A DNA stretch of 64,000 nucleotides from Leucobacter chinensis. GTDB taxonomy: Bacteria > Actinomycetota > Actinomycetes > Actinomycetales > Microbacteriaceae. Shown in pieces: positions 55,011 through 63,792 of this stretch. The DNA lies in assembly GCF_019049105.1 (NCBI RefSeq), contig NZ_JAHQZR010000012.1:1-64000 (forward strand). The letters run 5' to 3'. Made by a program: the position numbers and the translations under genes. A model generated the notes under the pieces. The model did not search any database, was not told the origin of the DNA, and saw only the letters and a program-made list of their open reading frames with translations. Position 1 is the stretch's first letter. Every line of letters begins with the position of its first letter.

Positions 55011-55613
55011 CTACCCCGCGTCGACCGCGAGCAGCGTGTCGACGTACTCGTCGCAGAGCCGCGCCATCTCGTCGGGCGTAATCTCGCCCGATTCGAGCAG
55101 CACCTGCACCGCGAGTCCGTCGATCATACTAATCAGTTGGTTCACGACGAGGGCCGTATCAGAGCACTCGAACACGCCGGTCTCGATGCCCTGCGTGATG
55201 ACCGCCCCGATGAGCGCTCGCCACTCACCGTACGCTCTCTCGTTGATGTTGCGCAGGTCGGGGTCTTGCAACGCACCCGTCCAGAGCTGCAGCCACACGT
55301 GCCACGATTCGACGGTGCGCTCGTCCTGCGGAACGTACGTTCGCAACAGCGCATGCAGCTTCACATCGGCAGGTTCGTCTTTTGCAATAATCGACTTTCG
55401 TCGATCGAGCGAGGCATGAAACGCGTCGTCAAAGGTGGCCCGCAGCAACTCTTCTTTACTGTCGAAGTAATAATGAATGATGCCCGGCGACAGGCTCGCG
55501 GCCTTCGCCACGTCAGACACCCGCAGCAACGTCAAACCGCGCGTCACCAGCACTCGCCTCGTCGCGGCCATGATCTGCTCGCGGCGTTCAGCCTCAACAC
55601 TCGGTCGCGCCAT
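55011..55613 (-). CDS. TetR-family regulator, BetI-like
   Basis: A 200-residue repressor. The N-terminal HTH (about 10-55) reads RREQIMAATRRVLVTRG, VSDVAKAASLSPGIIHYYFDSKEELL. The C-terminal domain resembles BetI/TetR_C_6 (ESWHVWLQLWTGALQDPDLRNINERAY). It is transcribed in the same direction as, and upstream of, the acyl-CoA synthetase operon with about 350 bp between, and is the nearest candidate for binding the TTGACT palindromes at 54720, 41697 and 41764 (inference). Confidence 0.88.
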   Translation of the reverse strand: MARPSVEAERREQIMAATRRVLVTRGLTLLRVSDVAKAASLSPGIIHYYFDSKEELLRATFDDAFHASLDRRKSIIAKDEPADVKLHALLRTYVPQDERTVESWHVWLQLWTGALQDPDLRNINERAYGEWRALIGAVITQGIETGVFECSDTALVVNQLISMIDGLAVQVLLESGEITPDEMARLCDEYVDTLLAVDAG

Positions 55614-55788
55614 CGCCCAGGTTCCTTCCGTGCCAGCGGGTATTTCTGCTCATCTTAGCCCTCGAAAGAATGATAGCTACGCTTTCGGTTAAGCTCTGCG
55701 GCTGACGGCCAATATTTTGTGTGGTTCTGCAGTTGCGTTTTGTGCGGATCCTCGCAGTCTCGTCTCAAGCCATTCCCCCACGTCACCC

Positions 55789-55841
55789 TGTGGTCAAAAA
55801 GTGTCAAAAACCCTGCCGGGAATCGACACTTTTTGGCCACA
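55789..55841. repeat. 53-bp hairpin element, related style
   Basis: TGTGGTCAAAAAGTGTC (55789-55805) pairs with GACACTTTTTGGCCACA (55825-55841), 16 of 17 bp. It lies between the tetR gene and tRNA-Ser. The AAAAAGTG core recalls the A-family arms, but no second copy is present in the window. Confidence 0.55.
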
Positions 55842-55902
55842 CGACGGGAGAAAGTAGCCACACGGAACGCTCCTGCGCGGTACACGTACGCAGCCAACGC
55901 AA

Positions 55903-55942
55903 AACCCCCGCCGATCCGCTCTGGGCGGATCACGCGGGGGTT
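55903..55942 (-). terminator. Terminator of tRNA-Ser(GCT)
   Basis: AACCCCCGC (55903-55911) pairs with GCGGGGGTT (55934-55942), with inner GATCCGC/GCGGATC arms. Minus-strand reading ends GGGGGTTTTG. Starts 6 nt beyond the tRNA. Confidence 0.75.
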
Positions 55943-55947
55943 ATTGG

Positions 55948-56036
55948 CGGAGACGGGGGGATTTGAACCCCCGGTCGAGTTTAACCCCGACCCTTCATTA
56001 GCAGTGAAGTCCGTTCGGCCGCTCCGGCACGTCTCC
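55948..56036 (-). tRNA. tRNA-Ser (anticodon GCT)
   Basis: An 89-nt class II tRNA. Acceptor GGAGACG/CGTCTCC with discriminator G; anticodon loop CTGCTAA giving GCT; long variable arm; T-arm GGGGTTCAAATCCCC. CCA is not encoded. Confidence 0.95.
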
Positions 56037-56122
56037 TTGTGCAAAATGCACGCTTTCCATCTTAGGCGAAAACAAGGCACTTACGAAATCGATTTCGCCC
56101 ATGAGGGAGTTTTAGGGCTAGA

Positions 56123-57400
56123 TCACCACTGGGTGCGACCCTGCGAGCAGGTCACCTGTGCGGCGTTCTGCCCTGAGATATTGTCGTTTACTTTGGCTTT
56201 GCCACCGTTCGCGGGGTCGGTCGTTTCACCCTCGAGTGAAGTTTCGCCCTCGCCGCTCTCCGGCGCGTCGGCGTCGGAGGTTTCGCCCTCGGCACCGGGC
56301 TCGGCGTTCTCGCCTCCGGCCTCGTACACGCCCTCACCGAGCGTCCCAACTTCAAAGGCCTGGCCGGTGCGCACGAAGTCCATGAGCTCTTCGGCTGCAG
56401 CCCAGTCAGGTGTTAGTCGGTTGGTATCGTACTGGTGCTTGAAGGTCGGGTATTGCACAAAGTTGATGTTCTCGAGGTCGAGGTCTTTGACCGCAAACGC
56501 GAGCGACTGCAGCACGTCAATTTGCACCAGCGAGTCTGAGAGCTTCACGTTCTCGACCGTAGCCTTCGCAAGGCGGAAAACCTTGGTCGGGTCGCCAAGC
56601 GTGTCGGCGCTCTTAAGTTTGCGCATCATCGCCGCCATAAACACCTGCTGGTTACTGATGCGACTTTGGTCACTGCCGTCGCCGACGCCGTGGCGGGTAC
56701 GCAAGAACTGCAGAGCGTCGGTACCCACGAGCGTCACGTCGCCCGCGGGAAGGTCAAGGTCGGCCTTTGGGTCAACAATCGGTTCGGTGAGGCACACATC
56801 GACGCCACCGATGGCGTTCGACATGTTGATCACGCCATCGAACGTCACTTCGCCGGCAAACTCGATCTCAAGATCGAGCAGGTCTTGGAGGGTGCGCACG
56901 ACGCAGGCAAGCCCGCCAGTTTCGAGCGTCGAGTTAATCTGTCGCTCACTCGCGGCCGGATAGTAGTCTGCCTCGCCGTTAGGCCCTGGACAGGTGGGCG
57001 TTGGCACCATAAGGTCACGCGGAACGCTAATCACGGTCGCGTTCTTGTGCGCTTCGTCGACATACAGCACGAGGTTCACGTCATTGAGTTCGCCCTCGTT
57101 GTCGTCTTGCACAGACTCCTGACCATCACGAGTGTCAGAGCCCACGAGTGCGATAGCAAAGTCCCCGTCGATCGCCGAGCCATCGATGCGGGCTTGGCCG
57201 TCGGGACCATTCGCGAGCGAGACGGTTTCGAGCCTGCCTGCCATATCCCACCACGCATAGGCAGCAACCCCAACGCCGCTCAAACCGAGAACGAGCACGC
57301 CAGTAAGGATCCCCTTGAAAACATTGCGCACGGCACTCGAGCTTCGCAGCTCACCGTGTCTCGCCCCGAAAAAACTCGGAGCTTTCTTGGTTTTCTTCAT
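56123..57400 (-). CDS. LCP (LytR-CpsA-Psr) family cell-wall glycopolymer transferase
   Basis: A 425-residue membrane-anchored protein with a basic cytoplasmic N-terminus, one TM helix (about 28-50) and an extracellular LCP domain (about 80-300). Key residues: GSDTRDGQES, VISVPRDLMVP and FLRTRHGVGDGSDQSRISNQQ (the conserved Arg/Asp set that binds the polyprenyl pyrophosphate head group). The C-terminal ~100 residues are Glu/Gly-rich and low complexity. LCP enzymes attach teichoic acids or arabinogalactan-type polymers to peptidoglycan. RBS AGGAAG. Single gene between two tRNA-Ser genes. Confidence 0.92.
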   Translation of the reverse strand: MKKTKKAPSFFGARHGELRSSSAVRNVFKGILTGVLVLGLSGVGVAAYAWWDMAGRLETVSLANGPDGQARIDGSAIDGDFAIALVGSDTRDGQESVQDDNEGELNDVNLVLYVDEAHKNATVISVPRDLMVPTPTCPGPNGEADYYPAASERQINSTLETGGLACVVRTLQDLLDLEIEFAGEVTFDGVINMSNAIGGVDVCLTEPIVDPKADLDLPAGDVTLVGTDALQFLRTRHGVGDGSDQSRISNQQVFMAAMMRKLKSADTLGDPTKVFRLAKATVENVKLSDSLVQIDVLQSLAFAVKDLDLENINFVQYPTFKHQYDTNRLTPDWAAAEELMDFVRTGQAFEVGTLGEGVYEAGGENAEPGAEGETSDADAPESGEGETSLEGETTDPANGGKAKVNDNISGQNAAQVTCSQGRTQW

Positions 57401-57589
57401 ACTTCTTCCTGGGCTTATGTATAGATAACCTTCGTAAAGGTACCCTGTTCGCCTATGAAGGTGCTGAGATCTCGCCGCGCTTCGGCCATTTCACAGGCGT
57501 TTGCGTGGCCAACATATCACCGAGATTGCGTGATCTCCCGCTCTTGCCCGCATCATTGTGGCGGATCGCGGAGTGCCCGGCAAACGAGA

Positions 57590-57624
57590 AAGCCCCCGCC
57601 CGGCTGAACACCGGTCGGGGGCTT
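57590..57624 (-). terminator. Terminator of tRNA-Ser(TGA)
   Basis: AAGCCCCC (57590-57597) pairs with GGGGGCTT (57617-57624), with inner CCGG/CCGG pairing. It starts 5 nt past the tRNA on the minus strand. The rest of the gap 57401-57589 shows nothing assignable. Confidence 0.7.
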
Positions 57625-57628
57625 GTGG

Positions 57629-57711
57629 CGGAGGGTAAGGGATTTGAACCCTTGAGGCTTTCACCTGCTAGTTTTCAAGACTAGTTCCTTCGGCCGCTCG
57701 GACAACCCTCC
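57629..57711 (-). tRNA. tRNA-Ser (anticodon TGA)
   Basis: An 83-nt class II tRNA. Acceptor GGAGGGT/ACCCTCC with discriminator G; anticodon stem CTAGT/ACTAG region with loop CTTGAAA giving TGA; variable arm present; T-arm AAGGGTTCAAATCCCTT. CCA not encoded. It shares most D-arm sequence with the GCT isoacceptor 1.6 kb away. Confidence 0.95.
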
Positions 57712-57771
57712 GCGAACAATCTTAGTGGGTTTGCGGCTCACACGCATAATTCACCCGTGTCGCGAAACGCC

Positions 57772-58617
57772 TTAGCTCTCGGCAAGCCAGGGGAACGACT
57801 CGCTGAGCGCGGTGAATAGCCCGTTCTCGTCGATCGTTCCGGTCACCCGCGTTGCGTGCGACTTGACCCGCTCATCGGCCTGACCCATGACGATGGCGGT
57901 GCCATAACGGCCCGCCCAGTCGAGCATCTCGATATCGTTCGAGCCGTCACCCGCGGCGAAAACATGCGAGAGCGAAACCTCCTCGATGCCGCGTATACGC
58001 TCGAGCGCGCTGGCCTTCGAGACGCCGACGGGGGCGATGTCGAGCCAGGTCGCAGTGCCCACCGAGTAGCTCACGTTCTTGAGGCCGGCGGTGCTCGCGG
58101 CGTCAATGAACTCTTCGAGGCGATGATTTGGCGACACAACGATCACGCGTGAGGCTGGTACTTCGAGCAACTCGTCGAAGGTAACGCGCAGCTGTTTCGA
58201 GGGCAGCGTTCCCGCGGGAATCGGCTCGGTGTAGTAGAACGTGCCCTCGGCGCTCTCGACCGCGTAGCGCGCACCGGTGAGCTGCGGGCTGATGGTTGAG
58301 AGGAGCTTACGCGGGTCGAACGACTCGACGTGCTCGCGACGGTAGGCACGGTGCGCGAGGGCATCGCGTTTCAGCGTGACCGCCCCGTTTGCGGCAACGA
58401 CCCAGGTCGGGTCGATCTTGAGTGCCTCAACAACGGGCAGCGTCGCGTCGACCGAACGCCCTGTTGCGATGACCACCTCGTGCTCTGAATCGTGAAGCTC
58501 GCGAATGGCTCTCGCCAGCTCCGCGTCGATCTCAAGCTGCTCATGGCTGTTTTGGCCGAGCGAGCCGTGGTTTAGGACGGTTCCGTCGAGGTCAAGAGCA
58601 ACGAGGTGTTTGGTCAC
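57772..58617 (-). CDS. HAD-superfamily hydrolase, Cof type
   Basis: A 281-residue phosphatase of HAD subfamily IIB. Motif I LDLDGTVLN has Asp9 and Asp11, motif II is IATGRS, motif III Lys in VSKASAL and motif IV GDGSNDIEML. The C2 cap lies between about 85 and 190. Such enzymes dephosphorylate sugar phosphates or nucleotides. GTG 58617 has AAGGAA 5 nt upstream. It is 27 bp after serS and probably cotranscribed with it. Confidence 0.9.
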   Translation of the reverse strand: MTKHLVALDLDGTVLNHGSLGQNSHEQLEIDAELARAIRELHDSEHEVVIATGRSVDATLPVVEALKIDPTWVVAANGAVTLKRDALAHRAYRREHVESFDPRKLLSTISPQLTGARYAVESAEGTFYYTEPIPAGTLPSKQLRVTFDELLEVPASRVIVVSPNHRLEEFIDAASTAGLKNVSYSVGTATWLDIAPVGVSKASALERIRGIEEVSLSHVFAAGDGSNDIEMLDWAGRYGTAIVMGQADERVKSHATRVTGTIDENGLFTALSESFPWLAES

Positions 58618-58644
58618 GGTTTCCTTGAATCGCTTGGCGGTCGG

Positions 58645-59916
58645 TTACTTCTTCGTGATCGGCTGCAGCACTTCGAGCCCGCCCATGTACGGGCGAAGGG
58701 CCTCGGGAACGATCACGCTGCCGTCGGCCTGTTGGTGGGTTTCGAGCAGCGCGACGATCCACCGCGTTGTTGCGAGTGTGCCGTTGAGCGTTGCAACCGG
58801 CTCGGTCTTGCCGTTCTCGCCGCGAAAACGCGTCTTGAGGCGGCGCGACTGGTAGGTCGTGCAGTTCGAGGTCGAGGTGAGCTCGCGAAACGCCTCTTGG
58901 GTGGGCACCCAGGCCTCGATGTCGAACTTGCGGGCGGCGCTCGAACCGAGGTCGCCAGCGGCTACATCGATCACGCGGTAGCTGAGGCCGAGGGCCTGCA
59001 GCATGTCTTCCTGCCAGCCGACGAGACGGTCGTGCTCTGCCTCGGCTTCTTCAGGGCTCGTGTACACGAACATCTCGAGCTTGTTGAACTGGTGCACGCG
59101 AATGATGCCGCGGGTGTCTTTACCGTGCGAACCGGCCTCGCGACGGTAGCAGGTCGACCAGCCGGCGTAGCGCAGCGGCCCCTCACCCAGGTCGAGAATC
59201 TCGCCCGAGTGGTAGCCCGCGAGTGCGACCTCGCTCGTGCCGGTTAGGAAGAGGTCATCGGCGGGCAGGTGGTACACCTCGTCAGAGTGCTCGCCGAGAA
59301 AGCCGGTGCCGCTCATGATCTCGGGGCGCACGAGCGTCGGCGTGATGAGCGGCACGAAGCTGTTCGACATTGCCTTGTCGAGCGCGAGATTCATGAGCGC
59401 GAGCTCGAGGCGAGCGCCAACGCCGCGCAGGAAGTAGAAGCGTGCGCCCGAGACCTTCGTGCCGCGCTCCATATCGATTGCACCGAGCATCTCGCCGAGT
59501 TCAAGGTGATCGCGTGGCTCAAAGTCATACTGCGGAACCTCGCCGTGCGTGCGCAGCGTCACAAAGTTCTCTTCGCCCCCGGCGGGAATGCCGTCGATGA
59601 TGACGTTGTCGATCTTCATGAGCAGCTCATCAAGCTCGGCCGCGCGTTGCTTCGAGAGCGCCTCGGCCTCTTTCACCCGTGCTGCGAGCTCGCTCGCCGC
59701 GGCAATCGCGGCCGGGCGCTCTTCTGGCGTGGCCTTCTTCACGAGGTCGCCAGCCGCCTTCTGCTGCGATCGAAGCGACTCGAACGCGGTCAGCGCCTCT
59801 CGCCTCGACACGTCGGCGGCCTGGGCCTGCTCGACGATTGCCGGATCGGCACCGCGAGCTGCCTGAGACGCCTGAATAACTTCTGGGGTATTGCGCAGCA
59901 GCTGAAGATCAATCAC
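58645..59916 (-). CDS. serS: Seryl-tRNA synthetase
   Basis: A 423-residue class II synthetase. N-terminal coiled-coil arm (about 25-110), class II motif 2 in [23 protein letters not shown] and motif 3 in [19 protein letters not shown]; serine-binding GTSEVALAG. The start is GTG 59916 (MIDLQLLRN), identified by the conserved family N-terminus. It has no RBS and TAGACT lies 7 nt upstream, so the mRNA is probably leaderless. Two tRNA-Ser genes follow on the same strand within 4 kb. Confidence 0.96.
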   Translation of the reverse strand: MIDLQLLRNTPEVIQASQAARGADPAIVEQAQAADVSRREALTAFESLRSQQKAAGDLVKKATPEERPAAIAAASELAARVKEAEALSKQRAAELDELLMKIDNVIIDGIPAGGEENFVTLRTHGEVPQYDFEPRDHLELGEMLGAIDMERGTKVSGARFYFLRGVGARLELALMNLALDKAMSNSFVPLITPTLVRPEIMSGTGFLGEHSDEVYHLPADDLFLTGTSEVALAGYHSGEILDLGEGPLRYAGWSTCYRREAGSHGKDTRGIIRVHQFNKLEMFVYTSPEEAEAEHDRLVGWQEDMLQALGLSYRVIDVAAGDLGSSAARKFDIEAWVPTQEAFRELTSTSNCTTYQSRRLKTRFRGENGKTEPVATLNGTLATTRWIVALLETHQQADGSVIVPEALRPYMGGLEVLQPITKK

Positions 59917-59923
59917 ACACGCC

Positions 59924-59963
59924 AGTCTACCCGTCGCATCTGACAGGAGCGAGAGGGTAACGT
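59924..59963. promoter_or_regulatory. Divergent leaderless promoters of serS and the lipid-kinase-like gene
   Basis: TAGACT (complement of 59924-59929) ends 7 nt before the serS GTG, and TAACGT (59958-59963) ends 7 nt before the ATG at 59971. Only 54 bp separate the two start codons, leaving no room for conventional leaders. Confidence 0.6.
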
Positions 59964-59970
59964 TGACCAC

Positions 59971-61077
59971 ATGCGTGATTTGGCCGACCCGCCCTCTTCG
60001 AGGCACCGAGCGACGGTGCTTTTTCACCCCCTGAAAACCGATCTCCCGGCACTCAGGGCACTCATGCGCGTCGAAGAAGAGCGTGCTGGCTGGGCTCCGA
60101 GCGAGTGGATCGAGACCACTCCCGAAGACGGCGGATCGGAAGCGCTCAGACAGGCACTTTCCCGCAAACCTCACCTCGTCTTTGCCTCGGGCGGCGACGG
60201 AACCGTGCGCGCGGCCGCCGAAGCGCTGCGGGGCACGGGGGTTCCCCTCGCGATCATTCCGCAGGGCACGGGCAACATCCTGGCCCGCAACGTCGGCCTC
60301 GCCCCAGGCCGCACCGACGAGGCCGTGCGTGCAGGCTTCGAGGGCGTCGACCGCCCCATCGACCTCGGAATCGCAACAATCGTGCGCCAGGACGAGAGCG
60401 AAGACGAGCACGTCTTCCTCGTGCTCGCCGGCATGGGCCTCGACGCCCGCGCCATTCGCGCAACCCGCAGCTCATGGAAAAAGGCCGTCGGGTGGCTCGC
60501 CTATATCGATGGTGGGCTGCGAACGATGATCCGCGATAAACCGCTGCGCATTCACTATTCGTACGATAGGCACTCGGCACGCGAGCTCGAGGTGTACACC
60601 GTCATGATCGGCAACTGCGGCCTGCTGCCCGGCGGCGTACTGCTCATTCCCGACGCGCGCATCGACGACGGCGAGCTCGACGTCGTCGCGCTTCGCCCCC
60701 AGGGCGCCTTCGCATGGCTCAAGATCTGGAACAAAATCGGCTGGGAAAACGGCGTGCTGCGCAAAACCCGCACCGGCCGCCGCATCATCGACCTCGTGCA
60801 CGACACCAAGAACGTGGTATACCTGCGCGCCAAGAAGTTCGCGCTCACCGTGCCGGGCCTCGAACCCGTGCAGCTCGACGGCGACGACCTCGGGCTCGCA
60901 ATCGCGGTTAAGGGCGCTGTCGACCCGGGCGCGCTCGTGCTGCGCGTCGCCGAGCACTGGAGCACGACGGCGTTTGGGGCTGATGCCGGTGCGGCGGGTG
61001 CTGGGGCGTCGGCTGCTGAGCCTGGCGCTCGGGCGGCTGCCGTTTCGGCGCCAAAGGCGGCTCCGGCGGGCCGGTGA
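59971..61077 (+). CDS. Diacylglycerol/lipid kinase family protein
   Basis: A 368-residue DAGK-catalytic-domain protein (YegS/BmrU/sphingosine-kinase class). Nucleotide motif [16 protein letters not shown] (72-87) and [12 protein letters not shown] are diagnostic. A C-terminal Ala/Gly/Pro-rich tail of about 40 residues is low complexity. It would phosphorylate diacylglycerol or a related lipid, for example to recycle it after lipoteichoic or phosphatidylinositol metabolism. Leaderless-type start. Confidence 0.9.
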   Translation: MRDLADPPSSRHRATVLFHPLKTDLPALRALMRVEEERAGWAPSEWIETTPEDGGSEALRQALSRKPHLVFASGGDGTVRAAAEALRGTGVPLAIIPQGTGNILARNVGLAPGRTDEAVRAGFEGVDRPIDLGIATIVRQDESEDEHVFLVLAGMGLDARAIRATRSSWKKAVGWLAYIDGGLRTMIRDKPLRIHYSYDRHSARELEVYTVMIGNCGLLPGGVLLIPDARIDDGELDVVALRPQGAFAWLKIWNKIGWENGVLRKTRTGRRIIDLVHDTKNVVYLRAKKFALTVPGLEPVQLDGDDLGLAIAVKGAVDPGALVLRVAEHWSTTAFGADAGAAGAGASAAEPGARAAAVSAPKAAPAGR

Positions 61078-61151
61078 GGCATGGCGAGTGGTAGGTGAGT
61101 CCGGCCAGTAGACCGGTGATGCCGACCGTCTTGTGCGGCTTTTCCGCGTCC

Positions 61152-61203
61152 ACTTGACGAAAAGCAGGGTGTTCCGCTGAAAACACCCTGCTTTTCGTCA
61201 AGT
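61152..61203. repeat. 52-bp palindromic repeat, copy B2
   Basis: 22-bp perfect arms (61152-61173 and 61182-61203). It matches copy B1 (43488-43539) over 52 bp with a single C/T difference at the loop edge; the matching continues into TAAACC. Lies between convergent lipid-kinase-like and AidB-like genes. Confidence 0.85.
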
Positions 61204-61270
61204 AAACCTTAAAACGGCAGGCAGCGCCGCACCACCAGCAGGCAGCGCCGCACCACCGGCAAGCAGCAGC

Positions 61271-62893
61271 CTACGCGCGAGCCGCCACCGCCGCCGCATC
61301 GACGCCACGAGGCAGCGCACCGTAGAGGTGCCCGAACCCGGCACCCTCGCCAAGGCGCGAAGCCACGAAGGCGTCAGCCACTGCATCGGGGGCCGTGCGC
61401 AAGAGCAGCGACGCTTCAAGCGAGGTGGCGAGCGCGCCGACGAGCTGTCGAGCACGGGCATCGGGTTGCGCATCGGCCGCGACGTCACGGGCGAGTGAAC
61501 GCGTGCGCGCGAGGTGCTCGTCGAAGACGGGGTTCACGCCTGCGGCAAGCGCGACCTCGGCGTCGAAGGCCTCGAGCGACTCGGGCTCGCGGGCGATGGC
61601 GCGCAGCACGTCGAGGGCGATGACGTTGCCTGAGCCCTCCCAGATGGCCATGACGGGCTGCTCGCGGTAGCGCATCGCGAGCGGGAAGTCTTCGATCGCG
61701 CCGTTGCCGCCAAGGCACTCGAGCGCTTCGCCCGCGTGGCTCGTGGCGCGCTTGCACACCCAGTACTTGCCCACCGCGGTGGCGAGGCGGCGAAACGCGA
61801 CGTCTTCGGCCGGGGCATCGTCGTCGTAGGCGCGGGCGACGCGCATGGCGAGTGAGGTGGCGGCCTCGGTCTCGAGCTGCAGGTCGGCGATCACGGCGGT
61901 CATGGCCGGCTGGTCGATGAGGGTTTTGCCGAAGGCGGCGCGGTTCCGCACGTGCCAGGCGGCTTCAGCGGTGGCCTGGCGCATGCCCGCGAGCGACCCC
62001 AGCATTGAGTCGAGGCGGGTGCGGGTGACCATGTCGATGATGGTGCGCACGCCGCGACCCTCTTCGCCGATGAGGAAGCCGACGGTGTTCTCGTACTCGA
62101 TCTCGCTCGAGGCGTTGGCGCGGTTGCCGAGCTTGTCTTTGAGGCGCATGATGTGCAGCGTGTTGCGGCTGCCATCGTCGAGCACGCGAGGCACGAGGAA
62201 GCATGAGAGGCCGCCGGGCGCCTGGGCAAGCACGAGAAATCCGTCGCTCATCGGAGCCGAGCAGAACCACTTGTGGCCCGTGAGCCGGTAGCTGCCATCA
62301 CCCGCGGGCTCGGCGTGCGTCGTGTTCGCGCGCACGTCTGATCCGCCCTGCTTCTCGGTCATGGCCATGCCAAAGATCGCGCCGGGTTTGCCCGGGCGAA
62401 GCGCGCCGTCGTACTCGGTCGAGAGCAGCCGCGGCATCCACTGCTTGGCGAGCTCGGGGTGCTGCGCGATGACGGGCGCCGAGGCGTGGGTCATCGAGAC
62501 GGGGCACGCGTGGCCGGGTTCGATCTGCGCGAAAAGCATAAAGTGGGCCGCGCGAGCGACGCCTGCGCCTGGCCGCGGATCGGCGAAAGCACTCGTGTGC
62601 GCACCCGCCTTGACCGCCGCCCCGATAACCCGGTGGTACGAGGGGTCGTACTCGACCTCGTCGATGCGGTTGCCCCAGCGGTCGTGCGAGTGCAGTACCG
62701 GCTCGTTGCGGTTCGCGCGGCGAGCATCGGCCTGGAACTCGGCGTTGCCGACGTGGGTTCCGGTCTCGTGCAGAGCCTCGGTTGCCCAGCCCGCGTCGTA
62801 GCGTTCGACGGCCTCGCGCAGCGCAACGTTGGCCTCGTATTCGTCGAGGCCTACCCGCTCGGGTGACTGGTTGGTGACGGTGTGAGTGTTCAC
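61271..62893 (-). CDS. AidB-type acyl-CoA dehydrogenase
   Basis: A 540-residue acyl-CoA dehydrogenase-fold protein, longer than catabolic ACADs and with the AidB/IBD-like layout: an extra N-terminal domain (~50-150), GMAMTEKQGGSDVRANTTHA, KWFCSAPMSDGFLVLAQ, and ECLGGNGAIEDFPLAMRYREQPVMAIWEGSGNV with the flavin-site Glu/Trp region. Start GTG 62893 overlaps the upstream tetR stop by 4 nt. The AidB group protects against alkylation or acts as isovaleryl-CoA dehydrogenase-like enzyme; context with an acyl-CoA ligase favours lipid or branched-chain acid catabolism. Confidence 0.9.
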   Translation of the reverse strand: MNTHTVTNQSPERVGLDEYEANVALREAVERYDAGWATEALHETGTHVGNAEFQADARRANRNEPVLHSHDRWGNRIDEVEYDPSYHRVIGAAVKAGAHTSAFADPRPGAGVARAAHFMLFAQIEPGHACPVSMTHASAPVIAQHPELAKQWMPRLLSTEYDGALRPGKPGAIFGMAMTEKQGGSDVRANTTHAEPAGDGSYRLTGHKWFCSAPMSDGFLVLAQAPGGLSCFLVPRVLDDGSRNTLHIMRLKDKLGNRANASSEIEYENTVGFLIGEEGRGVRTIIDMVTRTRLDSMLGSLAGMRQATAEAAWHVRNRAAFGKTLIDQPAMTAVIADLQLETEAATSLAMRVARAYDDDAPAEDVAFRRLATAVGKYWVCKRATSHAGEALECLGGNGAIEDFPLAMRYREQPVMAIWEGSGNVIALDVLRAIAREPESLEAFDAEVALAAGVNPVFDEHLARTRSLARDVAADAQPDARARQLVGALATSLEASLLLRTAPDAVADAFVASRLGEGAGFGHLYGALPRGVDAAAVAARA

Positions 62894-63537
62894 TCTTCGC
62901 TCCTTTGCTGTGTGGTGTGCGCGGCGCCTGCGCCGACCGCCCTCATGCAGAGGGTGTGGATCGACGAAACGAGCCTCGTTTCGTCACGCCCGATATTCGC
63001 GTCGTGGGTATCGATGGGCGGCAGCGGCGAAAGGGGGCCTGTGAGCGCCTCACTGATAGCCCCGACGATGCCGGCGGCGGTGACTCTCGCGTCTTGCTCG
63101 GGGAAATCGCCCTCGGCGATGCCCCGTTCGACGATGTCGATGAGCAGGCTCGCGTAGCTGAGCCGGTAGGTGAGGCGCTCGGCCTCGATCGCTTTGCCGA
63201 CGGGCTCGACGAGCAGCGACCACGCAAGCCGGCGCCCCCTGAGCGCGCGGCCCGTGAAGGCGTCGATGAGCGCGGTGAGTTGCGCGGAGGATCCGCCTGG
63301 GCCTGCCTCTTCAACCGCCTCGGCGACGTGCGCGAGTTCCTGGCCAGCGCAGCGGCGGAAAACCTCGGTGAGCAGCTCGTCGGCGTCGGTTGCGTAGCTG
63401 TAGAGCAGCCCAGCGCTCATGCCAGCTCGCCCGGTGATCGCTTTGACCGAGGCGCCGCGAAAGCCCGCTTCGCTCACGATCTCGGTTGCGGCCTTCACGA
63501 GCGCAGAGCGGCGGTCGTGCTGCACGGGGGTGCTCAT
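62890..63537 (-). CDS. TetR-family regulator of acyl-CoA metabolism genes
   Basis: A 215-residue repressor. HTH at about 10-56 (RSALVKAATEIVSEAGFRGASVKAITGRAGMSAGLLYSYATDADELL). The C-terminal ligand domain has RLAWSLLVEPVGKAIEAERLTYR, as in TetR proteins that sense acyl-CoA. It is upstream of and translationally coupled with the AidB-like gene and divergent from the acyl-CoA ligase. Twin palindromes in the divergent gap are its likely operators. Confidence 0.9.
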   Translation of the reverse strand: MSTPVQHDRRSALVKAATEIVSEAGFRGASVKAITGRAGMSAGLLYSYATDADELLTEVFRRCAGQELAHVAEAVEEAGPGGSSAQLTALIDAFTGRALRGRRLAWSLLVEPVGKAIEAERLTYRLSYASLLIDIVERGIAEGDFPEQDARVTAAGIVGAISEALTGPLSPLPPIDTHDANIGRDETRLVSSIHTLCMRAVGAGAAHTTQQRSEE

Positions 63538-63714
63538 GCCGTTCTCCCTTCGCTGGTCGGTGTGCTCACGGTTGCTGGTGTTGCGATGCTTCGGTGTGTG
63601 GTGGTGGGCTGCGCAGTGCTTGGCGGTGCAGTGTTCTGGTTCGCGTTGGGCGGTGTGGTCGAGCTACCCATTGGGGCGCCGCCTCTGAGAAATGACATGT
63701 GTCTAGATTCTCAC

Positions 63715-63753
63715 ATTGAATTGTGATTCAATAGGCATTGAACCACGATTCAA
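63715..63753. promoter_or_regulatory. Twin palindromic operators, divergent tetR/ligase region
   Basis: ATTGAATTGTGATTCAAT (63715-63732) and TTGAACCACGATTCAA (63738-63753). Both fit TTGAA-N6-TTCAA with GATTCAA in common, and the centres are 22 bp apart (two helical turns). They lie 40-78 bp before the ligase start. The other part of the 255-bp gap (63538-63714) is a low-complexity GTG/GCG-rich stretch with no gene. Confidence 0.7.
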
Positions 63754-63792
63754 GTCGTGAAACAAGCCCCGCCACAGTGAAGTGAGGAAACC

